Origin: Desulfuromonadales bacterium
GTDB lineage: Bacteria; Desulfobacterota; Desulfuromonadia; Desulfuromonadales; BM103
Direction: 5' to 3'
NCBI GenBank assembly: GCA_030145195.1
Contig: JAQYVY010000019.1
Coordinates: 1-60,364 of the forward strand
DNA: 60,364 nucleotides
This document shows, piece by piece, positions 7,059 through 16,292 of the stretch. Both the position numbers and the translations under genes were made by a program. The notes beneath the pieces are model-generated. The model made no database searches and had not been told where the DNA came from. It was given only the letters and a program-made list of their open reading frames with translations. Every line of letters starts with the position of its first letter. Position 1 is the stretch's first letter.

Positions 7059-8993
7059 TCAATATTCAGTTATTCCAAGGTTTGATACTTGCCCCGCTTT
7101 AATAACGCTATTTACAAAATCAATCGCATCGGGCCAGTAGTCTCCCTTTTGTCCAAATTCACATTGGATTTCAGCTTTCTCTATCCCTATTCTCCGAGCA
7201 TGAAGGCAAAGCTCGTCGAAATACTGAGGGATATTATAATCAAAGTGAATAACTTTGTGGTTATTAGTTGACCATGTCTGCACCCGAGCCTCTTGGTAAG
7301 CAAATATCTGCTTTAGCAAAAGCTCATCAAAAGTGACACCCTTGTCTTGCAAATACTGATTCGTAAAAGAAAGTAATTCCAAGTAGAATTTTTGTTTATC
7401 GGAAAGAATTTGTAACAATGCAGCCTCGGATGGCTCCAGAGCAACTTGACCAGTCAATCGGCTTTTTGCGACAGAAGCTTTTTCGTCAAGAATAGATTGA
7501 TTAGTCGCCTCAAAAACAGAGACACTCTTTCCAATAGCATCAAAAGCTTCGTCACTTGAAAAATGGATCAGCTGTTTCATGTAATCCATCAAGTCTATAT
7601 CAAGCTCATACTTGAGGTAATTCATGACAAAAAAAGCGACACGATAATTGTATAACGTCACCAAACAATAACTTATGTTATAGAGGTTCTTCCATTCTTC
7701 AACTGAACAGGTTGACGTTGAAACAACCAGATCCTCATATTCAGGAACACCATTTTCCAAGCTCTCCCGTCTACCCATCTCAACCAGACAGCTCCTAGTC
7801 TTAAGCTGGTATCGGCTAACGTAGTCAGGATTGGCCATTTCTGAGCCATTTAAAAGTCGACACAGGTATATGGAAAAATAGTAATCAAGATAGGGGAAAA
7901 GGATATTATTCAAACCGGCAACAAACGAATGATAGGTCTCGTTTGGGAGGCCTAGAATCAAATCGGTGTGCAAACCGAATCCCAAGGCATTTGTTGTTTT
8001 TACTGCATCATTGAAATCAGCTGTACTCATATTGTATCTCTTTACAGCCTGAAGAGTCGAGGGGTTGAAACTTTGAACGCTTAATGTCACTCTGAAATCT
8101 AGGCCACCTTGTTTCAAAGCATCAGCAATGCGTAAAACAGCATCCGAGGAGTGTTTAGTCCAATTGACCATCAGAAAAGAAGGGAACCCCGTCTCTTCAA
8201 ATGATCTGGCAAATTCTTTGGCAATATCTAAATCGCGTTTTAAAATACCAAAATTCGCATCTGACGCATAAACATAGCGAATCTTGTTTTGGCTTATCCA
8301 CTGGAGTTCGTTAAAAACCCTCTCTTCAGGAAACTCCCGAACCCTGGTTTTCTGAACTTGCCCCCAGTAACAAAAAGTACAACCAAAAGGGCATCCTCTA
8401 TTTGTTTCCCAAAGAGACCCGGTAAAAACATCAGGGAAGCGATGTAATAGTGAATCAAAAGTACCGTCAAGAAAGGGCGAAGCAAGCGTTTCAAGGTCAG
8501 TTGTTGTTTGTCTGGATTCGGTAAAGGCTAATCCACCAAGACTATCTAAAAAAGCAATGCCTTCAACAGTTGAAAGAGGCTGGTTTTCAATCAAAGCAAA
8601 AAGAATTTCTGCAAAAACCAGTTCGCCTTCACCATGAACAAACACATCTATCCATGGGTATTTTTCAGAGAAGCTAGAGACTTCACCATGGGCGGGTGAT
8701 GACGGCCCACCAAAGATAATCACTGCCTCAGGATGCTGTTGTTTAACAAACTTGGCGATCTCTATACTCTGCCGAATATTCCAACTGTAGCACGAGAAAC
8801 CTACAATCTTAGGATCTGTCATGGCTCTCGCAGTTTCTTCTGGCTTTTCGCGAAGAACCATAATCTCGAAATCATAAAAATCGTTCAGCTTCGGAATGCT
8901 TTTAGAGTAGGACACCAACATTCCTGCCGCTAAGGGAAGTAAGTTCCTGTCGGTAGGGGTGTTAATTTGAAGCACATAAACATTATTATTCAT
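7059..8993 (-). CDS. Cobalamin-binding-domain radical SAM enzyme
   Basis: 644 residues. The N-terminal 140 or so look like a B12-binding Rossmann domain (FSCYSWNI, IIFGGPSSP, VHGEGE motifs). A radical SAM barrel follows with the cluster motif C201-x3-C205-x2-C208 in RGCPFGCTFCYWG. The C-terminal 200 residues are not recognisable. This class includes C-methyltransferases and other enzymes of difficult C-C or C-S chemistry, and several act in glycan or antibiotic pathways. Its position between an alcohol dehydrogenase and the HldE-like gene suggests it alters a sugar or a lipid head group, but the substrate is unknown. The final step might be methylation, and that is only a family-level guess. 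Confidence 0.8.
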   Translation of the reverse strand: MNNNVYVLQINTPTDRNLLPLAAGMLVSYSKSIPKLNDFYDFEIMVLREKPEETARAMTDPKIVGFSCYSWNIRQSIEIAKFVKQQHPEAVIIFGGPSSPAHGEVSSFSEKYPWIDVFVHGEGELVFAEILFALIENQPLSTVEGIAFLDSLGGLAFTESRQTTTDLETLASPFLDGTFDSLLHRFPDVFTGSLWETNRGCPFGCTFCYWGQVQKTRVREFPEERVFNELQWISQNKIRYVYASDANFGILKRDLDIAKEFARSFEETGFPSFLMVNWTKHSSDAVLRIADALKQGGLDFRVTLSVQSFNPSTLQAVKRYNMSTADFNDAVKTTNALGFGLHTDLILGLPNETYHSFVAGLNNILFPYLDYYFSIYLCRLLNGSEMANPDYVSRYQLKTRSCLVEMGRRESLENGVPEYEDLVVSTSTCSVEEWKNLYNISYCLVTLYNYRVAFFVMNYLKYELDIDLMDYMKQLIHFSSDEAFDAIGKSVSVFEATNQSILDEKASVAKSRLTGQVALEPSEAALLQILSDKQKFYLELLSFTNQYLQDKGVTFDELLLKQIFAYQEARVQTWSTNNHKVIHFDYNIPQYFDELCLHARRIGIEKAEIQCEFGQKGDYWPDAIDFVNSVIKAGQVSNLGITEY

Positions 8994-9129
8994 ATTGGAT
9001 CACTAATATTTCTCATAATAGCCATACTTGGAGCTGTAACCACATGTCCCTTTTCAAGATTATAGATTAGGGATTTGAATCTCCCTTACACATATTATTG
9101 TGGTCTACTCTTTAGGACCACTTCTCAGA

Positions 9130-10170
9130 TTAAATCCCCATATCTATCAAGGCACGAACAATATTGCGTTGTTCAAGATCGTTGAGAGCATCGTTAATAT
9201 TCTCAAGGGGATATCGTCGATTATTCAGTTTTTCCAAAGGGAGTTTGCCCGCAAGATACAGGTTAACAAGTCTTGGGATATCGCTGTCAGGAGAACACCC
9301 GCCTCCCCAACTACCTTCAAGCCGCTTACCACTAATCAAATCATGGGGGTCTATTGAAATTTTCTCACCTGATGGCGGGTGCGATGCAAAGACGCATAAA
9401 CCGCCAAATTTTCGCACAGAATTAAACGCTGACTCTATGACCTCTACCGTGCCTGAGGCTTCAATGGCATAGTCTACGCCCTTACCACAGGTCAGACGCA
9501 ATATCTCTTCAACAGCATTTACTCGTGTACTGTTAAAAGTATGTGTCGCACCACAGCTTCGAGCAAACGCTAGTTTGGATTCCTCAACATCAACAGCAAT
9601 GATTGTTGAACACTTAAAAAGCCCAAGCGCCATTAATGCGCTGGCCCCAATTCCCCCAAGTCCAAACACAGCGACAGTAGCCCCATCAGTAGGCCGAACT
9701 TGATTAACTACGATTCCAGCACCGGTGAGAATCGCGCAACCAAAGATTACTGCCAGATCCATGGGCAGGCCGTCAGGCACTTTTACACAACGGTTTTCCG
9801 AAACAACAGTATGTGTGGCAAAGGTTGTTACTGCACCTGCATTAATTCTTTGACCACCCTTATGGATTGTGGGACCGGAAACATCGAGGCCTTCTCCCTT
9901 GATCCAGCCAAGAATAACCTTGTCTCCAGGCTTAACCTTAGTGACACCTTCACCTACTGCGACTACCGTCCCCGAACCCTCATGTCCTAAAAGGTGCGGT
10001 AGATAGGGATCTTCTCCTCGCTTGCCACGAACTTCCATGAGTTGACTATGACAAACGCCGCTGAAAGCAACCTTGACTGCAACCTGGCCTGCGGCAGGAG
10101 GTGGGAATGTTATTGACTCAACTTTGAGAGCATCAGTGAAGTTATAGAGTATGGCAGCTTTGGCTCGCAA
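9130..10170 (-). CDS. Zinc-dependent medium-chain alcohol dehydrogenase
   Basis: 346 residues of the MDR family: catalytic-zinc segment GVCHSQLMEV near 37, LLGHEGSGTV near 61, and the NAD(P)-binding GLGGIGASAL near 170. The usual four-Cys structural-zinc lobe (around 90-110) is absent; that stretch reads GWIKGEGLDVSGPTIHKGG instead. The start codon is TTG at 10170, supported by GGGAG six bases upstream; no ATG nearby fits. It probably oxidises or reduces an alcohol/keto group on a pathway intermediate; the substrate is not inferable. It follows the ThDP enzyme after a 170-base gap that carries a GC-rich hairpin pair. Confidence 0.8.
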   Translation of the reverse strand: MRAKAAILYNFTDALKVESITFPPPAAGQVAVKVAFSGVCHSQLMEVRGKRGEDPYLPHLLGHEGSGTVVAVGEGVTKVKPGDKVILGWIKGEGLDVSGPTIHKGGQRINAGAVTTFATHTVVSENRCVKVPDGLPMDLAVIFGCAILTGAGIVVNQVRPTDGATVAVFGLGGIGASALMALGLFKCSTIIAVDVEESKLAFARSCGATHTFNSTRVNAVEEILRLTCGKGVDYAIEASGTVEVIESAFNSVRKFGGLCVFASHPPSGEKISIDPHDLISGKRLEGSWGGGCSPDSDIPRLVNLYLAGKLPLEKLNNRRYPLENINDALNDLEQRNIVRALIDMGI

Positions 10171-10238
10171 ACTTTTCTCCCTTTAAATGACCTTGTTGGG
10201 ACGGGCGTTCTCATGTGTTTAAATCACTTGGGGTTGTA

Positions 10239-10306
10239 TTCCCCGCCGCTTGGGGGGTTGATGAAATCAATTACCCGAGTGATACCCCGCGGCTTGCGGC
10301 GGGGTC
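10239..10306. repeat. Pair of GC-rich hairpins (REP-like)
   Basis: Two related motifs sit about 45 bases apart: ccccgccgcttgggg at 10241-10255 and ccccgcggcttgcggcgggg at 10285-10304. The second forms a CCCCGC/GCGGGG stem. Between them, ttgatgaaatcaa (10258-10270) is a perfect 5-bp inverted repeat. Neither hairpin is followed by a T-run on the minus strand, so they do not look like ordinary terminators. Their form suggests a degenerate REP-type or miniature element between the ThDP and alcohol dehydrogenase genes. Copy number in the genome is unknown. Confidence 0.5.
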
Positions 10307-10340
10307 ATTGAGTCATCTTGGAAAGGGTTTCAATCCAGGA

Positions 10341-12074
10341 TCAACTTTCCGCGCCAAGAGACGATAAGAAGGGAACCATCTCCGACAAAGGTTGCGGGCT
10401 GAAAGTTCCGTCTGCGTTGGCCCGATAGCCCTGTTTAAACAAAACATCCTGATCCTCATCAACTACGACCTCACAGATTATCGGACCTGCCGTTGCAAGG
10501 AGATTCTGCACAGCAGAGTCAATGCAATCTGCTCTATCGAGACGAACATAGGGAATCTCAAAAGCAGAGGCTATTTTCTCGATCGACGGCATCTTCAATT
10601 TCCACTCCGGATGCGTACCGAAGAACCTGCCACCTAAAAATTCTTTTTGCGTATGACGAATCGCCAGGTAACCATTGTTGTTGATTACACTTATTACAAC
10701 GTTGATATTATCCTGTTGTATCGTCTGCAAGTCCTGAACATTCATCAAAAAACTTCCATCGCCGATTACGCACAGGAATTTTGAGAAACCGGCAAATTTT
10801 GATGCGCCGATAGTCTCTGCCAACCCAGTCCCCATAGCAGAAATTGCAGAAGAGCAAATAATCCTGCTGTTTTTCTTGAGAAATGAGCTTTGAAACCCAG
10901 CATAAAGAGCGGTGCCACCACCATCAACAACTAGGCAGGTGTCGTCGGGCGCCTGTTCAGTCAATGTTCGGACATACTGATTGGAGTTTGGCAATTGTAT
11001 AGTTTTGGGAACATACCAGTTCTGATCCTTGAATGAAGCGAGATCAGGCCAATCGATTTTTTTTATCTCTCTCTTAATGAGCCAGTCAAGATACGCATTT
11101 ACATCCTCGTTGATTTTGACATCAAAGTTAACGTTCAGGTTATCAAGTTGGTCTGCGTCAATGTTAACGATTATTTTCTTCGCCTGCGGCGCGTAATTTT
11201 TAAAGAGTGTTGTCGTATGCGGGATAGAGAGATGAGTGCCGAGGCAGATTAGTAAATCGGCCTCGAAGACAGCCCGGTTTGCACCACGTTGACCACTCAT
11301 ACCGATGATGCCAAGATTTAAGGGATTGTCGGTTGTCGACAGGTCTGCCCCCGTCCAAGTGGTAACAAAAGGAAGATTACACTGCTCAGTCAAGGTATCC
11401 AGATGTGCCGAACGGCCAGCCAGCCGGACACCATAACCAAGAACAAGCAATGGTTTCTCTGCCTGATTCAATAAAGCAAGAGATGATTTTGCCCCGTTGA
11501 GATCTCGAATACCGGTAACCGGCTTCCTCCAGACGGCAACAGATTCTTTATTAAACTCAATATCGGACCATTGAAAGTCGAGGGGGAGATCCAGCCAGAC
11601 CGGCCCAGGACGGCCGCTGCGTGCAATTTCTAAAGCGTGGTTCAGTTCGTCAATAAAGTTATTCTTGTCATCGATGAACTTGCAATATTTGCAGATGGGC
11701 CTGACTATATCGCAGATATTAACTTCTTGCGTTCCTACCTGCCGCACCTTGCGCCCATATGACGTATGTTCTGACCTCACCTGCCCACTTATAAACAGAC
11801 AGGGGATAGAGTCCTGCCAGGCTGCAAGCAGTCCTGTAATGGCATTTGTTGCACCAGGACCAGTGGTCACAACGACACATCCCAGGTTTTCTGTGACCTT
11901 CGCATAGGAGACGGCAGCGAGGGCTGCCGACTCTTCATGATGGGTGTAAGTCACTCCGACCCCATGTCGTTCAAGCGAGTCAAAAATATGTACAACAGCA
12001 CCACCTTGTAAGCCAAACACGTGGCCGATGCCGTTAGTCTTAAGCACATTTGCTAATGCGTCAGTGAGCTTCAT
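10341..12074 (-). CDS. Thiamine-diphosphate enzyme, acetolactate-synthase-like
   Basis: 577 residues with the three-domain layout of the pyruvate-decarboxylase/acetolactate-synthase family. The N-terminal domain has the catalytic Glu in THHEESAA (E47). The C-terminal ThDP/Mg motif runs from GDGSF to INNNGY. Such enzymes decarboxylate a 2-ketoacid and add the remaining unit to an acceptor; YerE of yersiniose synthesis is a relative that adds an acetyl branch to a sugar. I start at ATG 12074 because GGAGTG lies six bases upstream. An upstream extension would overlap the SDR gene by 94 bases and is unlike the family. The enzyme follows the SDR with a five-base gap, hinting that the two work in sequence. 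Confidence 0.85.
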   Translation of the reverse strand: MKLTDALANVLKTNGIGHVFGLQGGAVVHIFDSLERHGVGVTYTHHEESAALAAVSYAKVTENLGCVVVTTGPGATNAITGLLAAWQDSIPCLFISGQVRSEHTSYGRKVRQVGTQEVNICDIVRPICKYCKFIDDKNNFIDELNHALEIARSGRPGPVWLDLPLDFQWSDIEFNKESVAVWRKPVTGIRDLNGAKSSLALLNQAEKPLLVLGYGVRLAGRSAHLDTLTEQCNLPFVTTWTGADLSTTDNPLNLGIIGMSGQRGANRAVFEADLLICLGTHLSIPHTTTLFKNYAPQAKKIIVNIDADQLDNLNVNFDVKINEDVNAYLDWLIKREIKKIDWPDLASFKDQNWYVPKTIQLPNSNQYVRTLTEQAPDDTCLVVDGGGTALYAGFQSSFLKKNSRIICSSAISAMGTGLAETIGASKFAGFSKFLCVIGDGSFLMNVQDLQTIQQDNINVVISVINNNGYLAIRHTQKEFLGGRFFGTHPEWKLKMPSIEKIASAFEIPYVRLDRADCIDSAVQNLLATAGPIICEVVVDEDQDVLFKQGYRANADGTFSPQPLSEMVPFLSSLGAES

Positions 12075-12079
12075 AATGA

Positions 12080-12868
12080 TCACTCCATATAGTTGAAGTA
12101 CATATAGTGCTTCGACTGACCAGCGTCCACTGGAATAATTGCACCATGACTGAAGGAGGCAAAATCCGAGCAATAGAACACAACCACTGGGCTAATTTCA
12201 TTCGCCTCACCGAACCGACCAAGAGGACAACGCTCTTTCAAATAAGTGGCGGCGTGTTGAGGGTTTGTCTCCAGCACCTTTTCCCAGTGACCACCTTTTG
12301 TTACCACCACACCGGGGAAAATAGCCGACATCACAACGTTTTTTGCCTCTGTCGCAAGAATGCGACCCATGGTCCTCGTGTAAGCCGTTAATGCCGCCTT
12401 GGAAACTCCATAAGTGACCGGTCCGCTATTTTCCAACCCGGCACATGATGTAATATTTACGATTCGGCCCCAGTCTCTCTTTTTCATTTGTGGTATCAGA
12501 AGGTTACAAATTTGCACCGCAACCTCAAAATTAAGACCCATGACTTTACGCCAATCTTCTATTGGGCAGTAGGGATCATAGATGTTGAAATTGTGGCCAG
12601 CGTTATTAACCAGGATATCAATATCATACGGGCTGATTGCTTCTTCTAATTTTGAAAGCCAGTCTGCAGCAAGAAAATCGATAAGGATGCCATGGCCTTT
12701 CACACCGTATTGACGAACTTGTTCGCACATCTGATCGAGGGAATTTTGATCTCTAGAGGTAAATAGGACATTGACTCCCTCTTTGGCGAAAGATTCCGTG
12801 ATGCTTGCACCGATTCCATTCGCCCCACCAGTCACTAATGCATATTTGCCTGCGATTCCAAGTTCCAT
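12080..12868 (-). CDS. Short-chain dehydrogenase/reductase
   Basis: 262 residues, a classical SDR: cofactor loop TGGANGIG (13-20), NNAG around 90, and the catalytic Tyr-x3-Lys in TYGVSKAA near 153. It likely reduces a keto group or oxidises an alcohol with NAD(P)H. The neighbouring ThDP enzyme and C-methyltransferase suggest that the substrate is a keto-sugar or an acyloin made by them, as for YerF after YerE in yersiniose synthesis; this is inference by analogy. It is spaced seven bases from the preceding methyltransferase. Confidence 0.85.
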   Translation of the reverse strand: MELGIAGKYALVTGGANGIGASITESFAKEGVNVLFTSRDQNSLDQMCEQVRQYGVKGHGILIDFLAADWLSKLEEAISPYDIDILVNNAGHNFNIYDPYCPIEDWRKVMGLNFEVAVQICNLLIPQMKKRDWGRIVNITSCAGLENSGPVTYGVSKAALTAYTRTMGRILATEAKNVVMSAIFPGVVVTKGGHWEKVLETNPQHAATYLKERCPLGRFGEANEISPVVVFYCSDFASFSHGAIIPVDAGQSKHYMYFNYME

Positions 12869-12875
12869 GATTACC

Positions 12876-14042
12876 TCACGTCAGTATTGTCGGTAAAACG
12901 ATATTCTTGATGTCGAGCATCGCAAGCTTATTAAAAATGGCCCGCGCCGCGCTCTTTGTGCTTATCGAAGTAATCAGCACTGGGTCTGCCAAATTTAAGC
13001 GTGCTAAAGGCACTATTTCTGGCGCCAAATTGATAAATCGTTTTCCATGCTTGGACGTGTTTTCATCGATGATCTGCCGCAACGAATTAATTATTGGCAA
13101 ATGATACGACAAGGTCGGCACCATCAACCCCGCCCCAAAACCGGTACCATTCTCAAAAATCGGTAACAAAGCATCGTTCAGACACATGTAGTATTGTCTG
13201 AAAAACTCGTAATTGTAGACGATGGAGGAGAAAGACAGGTCTGCTAGGCAACAATCAACTGTCGCCACATTGTTAAGAGATGCGGCCACCCTTAGAGTTC
13301 CAAAATGAGCATCATCATATTCGTAATCCAGGATATGCATCCCGTATTTACCCAATAACATTTTAATTGAAGCCAGTGAAAAATAATTTATATGTTGATG
13401 GCAAATCTGGTCAAAGCGCAGGTTTTTGGACAGCATTTCCATGGAGGGAAACTGCAAAAAACAGTAATCACCGTCATTCAGTGATTCACTTATCCTTCTC
13501 ACAAGTTCATCGGGCTGAGCCAGATGCTCAATGGTGTGACTTGAGACGATAATTTTTTTATCATGCCCCTTATAGTGGCCCAAATCAACGTCCTCGAGAA
13601 AGCACTTATTCAGTTCGTAGCGCTCCCCACCTGTGGCGTTTGGATCTATGTTGATAAGCCTTAGATCGAGATCACTGAAATAGCTGAGGAATGTTGAGTC
13701 ATTGCCCCCGATATCGAGCAACATTTCGTAACCGTTAACACTGACATGCCTTTCAACAAAAGCCTTGAAACCCTTCAGGCAATCTATGGCCCCTTGACTG
13801 GCTGCACTCGTCGTTATGTAGTTTTGGTAAATAAATTTGACATCCAAAACTTTTTCGAGATACGCGTGGCTACAGTCTTGGCAAAAAAGCAAAGATTGAT
13901 CGAGAAAGCCATCTTCCAAAAACTCTGGTGACCAGTCAACGTACAACTCGGTAATGGGATACTTCATAAGAGAAATAGCCTGTCTGCCATGCGATCGGCA
14001 AACAGGACATTTATCTTGGAACGAAAACTTTATATCAGTCAT
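12876..14042 (-). CDS. NDP-sugar C-methyltransferase-like protein
   Basis: 388 residues with the three-part layout of deoxysugar C-methyltransferases. A zinc-binding N-terminus carries C12/C15 and C54/C57. The central SAM domain has DIGGNDSTFLS at 110-120. The C-terminal domain contains FDQICHQHINYFSL, matching the FDxxxHEHxxYFSL signature of the family (TylC3 and similar). These enzymes add a methyl to a carbon next to a keto group of a nucleotide-linked sugar. It lies just upstream of the SDR, so methylation followed by reduction of a 4-keto sugar is plausible. The exact carbon is unknown. Confidence 0.85.
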   Translation of the reverse strand: MTDIKFSFQDKCPVCRSHGRQAISLMKYPITELYVDWSPEFLEDGFLDQSLLFCQDCSHAYLEKVLDVKFIYQNYITTSAASQGAIDCLKGFKAFVERHVSVNGYEMLLDIGGNDSTFLSYFSDLDLRLINIDPNATGGERYELNKCFLEDVDLGHYKGHDKKIIVSSHTIEHLAQPDELVRRISESLNDGDYCFLQFPSMEMLSKNLRFDQICHQHINYFSLASIKMLLGKYGMHILDYEYDDAHFGTLRVAASLNNVATVDCCLADLSFSSIVYNYEFFRQYYMCLNDALLPIFENGTGFGAGLMVPTLSYHLPIINSLRQIIDENTSKHGKRFINLAPEIVPLARLNLADPVLITSISTKSAARAIFNKLAMLDIKNIVLPTILT

Positions 14043-14049
14043 AACAAAC

Positions 14050-15219
14050 CTACCCTAGTAACCCTTTCAACTTTTTCATACCCCTCTCAATGTTTTGCAT
14101 TGAGTTAGCATAACAGAAGCGAACATAGCCCTTGCCATAATCGCCGAAAAACGAACCGGGGCAGACCGCGACACCAACCTCACGCAATATCCGATCAGCA
14201 AATTCCAGGTCATTTAGACCAGTCTTCTTTATGTTTGCAAAAGCATAGAACGCTCCCTGTGGCATAATACAGGAAACACCCTTTATATCATTCAACATGA
14301 CTACCATGAGATCACGCCGTAGTTTGAATTCTCCCATCATCTCTGCAATTGATTCTTGACTCGATGACATGGCTTCAATCGCAGCGGACTGAATAAATGG
14401 AGAGACACATGAGGACGTTGTTTCAAGGAGCAAAGCCATTTTTGAGACCAAATCAGCGGGAGCTGTCATTGCACCAATCCGCCAACCGGTCATCGCGTAT
14501 GACTTACTGAACGAATGAATAACAATGGTGCGTTCCCTGCAGTGGTCATACTTACTTGGTGATGCAAATTTGGTGTTCGAATCCTCATAGACCATTCGGC
14601 CATACACTTCATCACTAACCAGATACAAATCGTGTTTATTGGCAATGTTGTAAATTGCCTCAATCTCTTCCGCGCCTAGCACTGCTCCTGTTGGGTTGTG
14701 AGGCGAGTTAATCAAAATCATTCTGGTTTTAGGAGTAATTGCCTTCTCGAGGTCGTCTGGATTCAACTTGAATCCATTTTCCTCAAAAAGTGGCACACTC
14801 ACTGGAACAATACCCAAGAATTTCATAATCGACTTATAGGAAACAAAGCACGGATCAACCGTTACAATTTCTTCTCCAGGGTTAACAGTGCAGGCCATGG
14901 CATAGAAAATCTGCAGGTTCCCTCCCTGAGTTACCAGAATCTGATCATAATCTGGCCTAAACCCCCGTGACTTGCTCGTCACTTCGGCTGCGGCCTCTTT
15001 GAACGCGTCCAACCCTGACGAAGTCGTGTAATGTGTATCTCCTGAGCGAAGCGCATCAACGCACTTTTCCACAATGTTAGGTGGTGTGTCGAAGTCAGGA
15101 TCTCCGATTTCGAAATGAATAATATCTCTACCCGCTTGTTCGAGTTCATTAGCAAGGGCCAGAACTTGAAACATGCGTTGCCCTTCCAACACTTTGGCTG
15201 CATCGGAAAAATGTTTCAT
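14050..15219 (-). CDS. PLP-dependent aminotransferase, class I/II
   Basis: 389 residues, fold-type I. The NSPHNPTG motif (171-178), the SDEVY motif with D203 and Y206 contacting PLP, and the Schiff-base lysine K239 in SFSKSYAMTGWRIG are all present. It resembles aspartate- and aromatic-type aminotransferases, which interconvert amino acids and 2-ketoacids, rather than the DegT-type sugar aminotransferases usual in O-antigen clusters. This suggests that it supplies or consumes a 2-ketoacid for the ThDP enzymes beside it, which is inference. It follows E1-beta after 14 bases. Confidence 0.85.
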   Translation of the reverse strand: MKHFSDAAKVLEGQRMFQVLALANELEQAGRDIIHFEIGDPDFDTPPNIVEKCVDALRSGDTHYTTSSGLDAFKEAAAEVTSKSRGFRPDYDQILVTQGGNLQIFYAMACTVNPGEEIVTVDPCFVSYKSIMKFLGIVPVSVPLFEENGFKLNPDDLEKAITPKTRMILINSPHNPTGAVLGAEEIEAIYNIANKHDLYLVSDEVYGRMVYEDSNTKFASPSKYDHCRERTIVIHSFSKSYAMTGWRIGAMTAPADLVSKMALLLETTSSCVSPFIQSAAIEAMSSSQESIAEMMGEFKLRRDLMVVMLNDIKGVSCIMPQGAFYAFANIKKTGLNDLEFADRILREVGVAVCPGSFFGDYGKGYVRFCYANSMQNIERGMKKLKGLLG

Positions 15220-15233
15220 CGTTTGTTATCTCT

Positions 15234-16292
15234 CTAAAAAGGCCCCTTAAACCACTCCCCCGGAACATCATGGGGACTCGTCCGACTTTGGATGAGTTCA
15301 TCCGTATCCAAGGTCATATTTAAAAGGTCGGCAACCGCCTGCATAATATCTTCTGCTCTTGGATAATATTTTTCCGAGAGCGCGGGGCTTGTTGGTGTTG
15401 GATAATCAGGTAGTGCAATTCTCACAGGTGGCGATTTTAATTCATGGAACAACTCCATGCTTACACGCGCAATAATTTCACTTGCGATTGAGAGGGTCTG
15501 ACTCGCAGTATCGAGTGCAATCAACCGTCCGGTTTTTTTAACCGACTCGAAAACTGTGGGCCAATCAATCGGGTTGACAGAGCGTAAATCTATGAGGTCA
15601 CAGCTAACGCCCTGCTTTTCCAAATGCTCGACTGCATGGAGTGCTTCAATCGTCATATACGAGAAAGAGACAAGGGTAACATCTTGACCACTGCTCAACA
15701 CTTGTGCCTCGCCAATTGGAACTCGATAATCCCCTTCAGGAACCTCGCCCTCAATATTATGCAACCAGCGATGTTCGAGATACACCACCGGATTGTCATC
15801 AAAGATTGCCGACAAGAGTAATCCCTTGGCATCGGCGGCGGTAGAGGGCATCACCACCTTCAACCCCGGAATATGAGCAAACCATGATTGCAAGTTCTGG
15901 GAATGCTGTGGCCCCTGCCCCCAGCCTCTGCCCAGGATGAGCCGGATGGTGATCGGAACGGAACTTTTGCCGCCGAACATATAAGACCACTTGGCAGCAT
16001 TGTTGACCAGTTGATCCATCGCCAGCAGAAAGAAATCAAGCCGCTGATGAGTCATTACCGACCGGGTCCCATTTAAGGCAGCGCCGATAGCAACACCAGT
16101 CATTGCATTTTCCGCCGTTGGCATATCGAATACACGCTCGGGGCCAAACTCCTCTACCAACCCTTCAGTCGTTCCAAAAATTCTCTTGGGATCATCAACA
16201 CCCAACCCGAATGTAATCACATTGCGGTCTTGGCGCATGGCGACACAGAGAGCTTCGTTGATGGCCTGTCCGTAGGTAAGGACTCGTTTCAT
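15234..16292 (-). CDS. 2-ketoacid dehydrogenase E1 component, beta subunit
   Basis: 352 residues with the transketolase-type pyrimidine-binding domain (motif DMPTAENAMTG near 95-105, whose Glu activates ThDP) and the C-terminal transketolase domain (ALDTAS, then ALPDYPTPTS). Its ATG overlaps the stop of the alpha-subunit gene (ATGA, 16289-16292), so an alpha2beta2 heterotetramer is expected. No E2 acyltransferase, lipoyl carrier or E3 was seen nearby. The pair may therefore act as a stand-alone decarboxylase or ligase on a 2-ketoacid, or borrow the general E2/E3. Confidence 0.85.
   Translation of the reverse strand: MKRVLTYGQAINEALCVAMRQDRNVITFGLGVDDPKRIFGTTEGLVEEFGPERVFDMPTAENAMTGVAIGAALNGTRSVMTHQRLDFFLLAMDQLVNNAAKWSYMFGGKSSVPITIRLILGRGWGQGPQHSQNLQSWFAHIPGLKVVMPSTAADAKGLLLSAIFDDNPVVYLEHRWLHNIEGEVPEGDYRVPIGEAQVLSSGQDVTLVSFSYMTIEALHAVEHLEKQGVSCDLIDLRSVNPIDWPTVFESVKKTGRLIALDTASQTLSIASEIIARVSMELFHELKSPPVRIALPDYPTPTSPALSEKYYPRAEDIMQAVADLLNMTLDTDELIQSRTSPHDVPGEWFKGPF

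Noticed and set aside
9100-9121. Hairpin gtggtc...gaccac after the alcohol dehydrogenase gene, considered as a terminator
   Set aside because: The stem is only six base pairs with a ten-base loop and no T-run follows on the minus strand.
11665-11907. Short antisense open frame inside the ThDP gene
   Set aside because: It has no motif and sits within a well-supported coding region.
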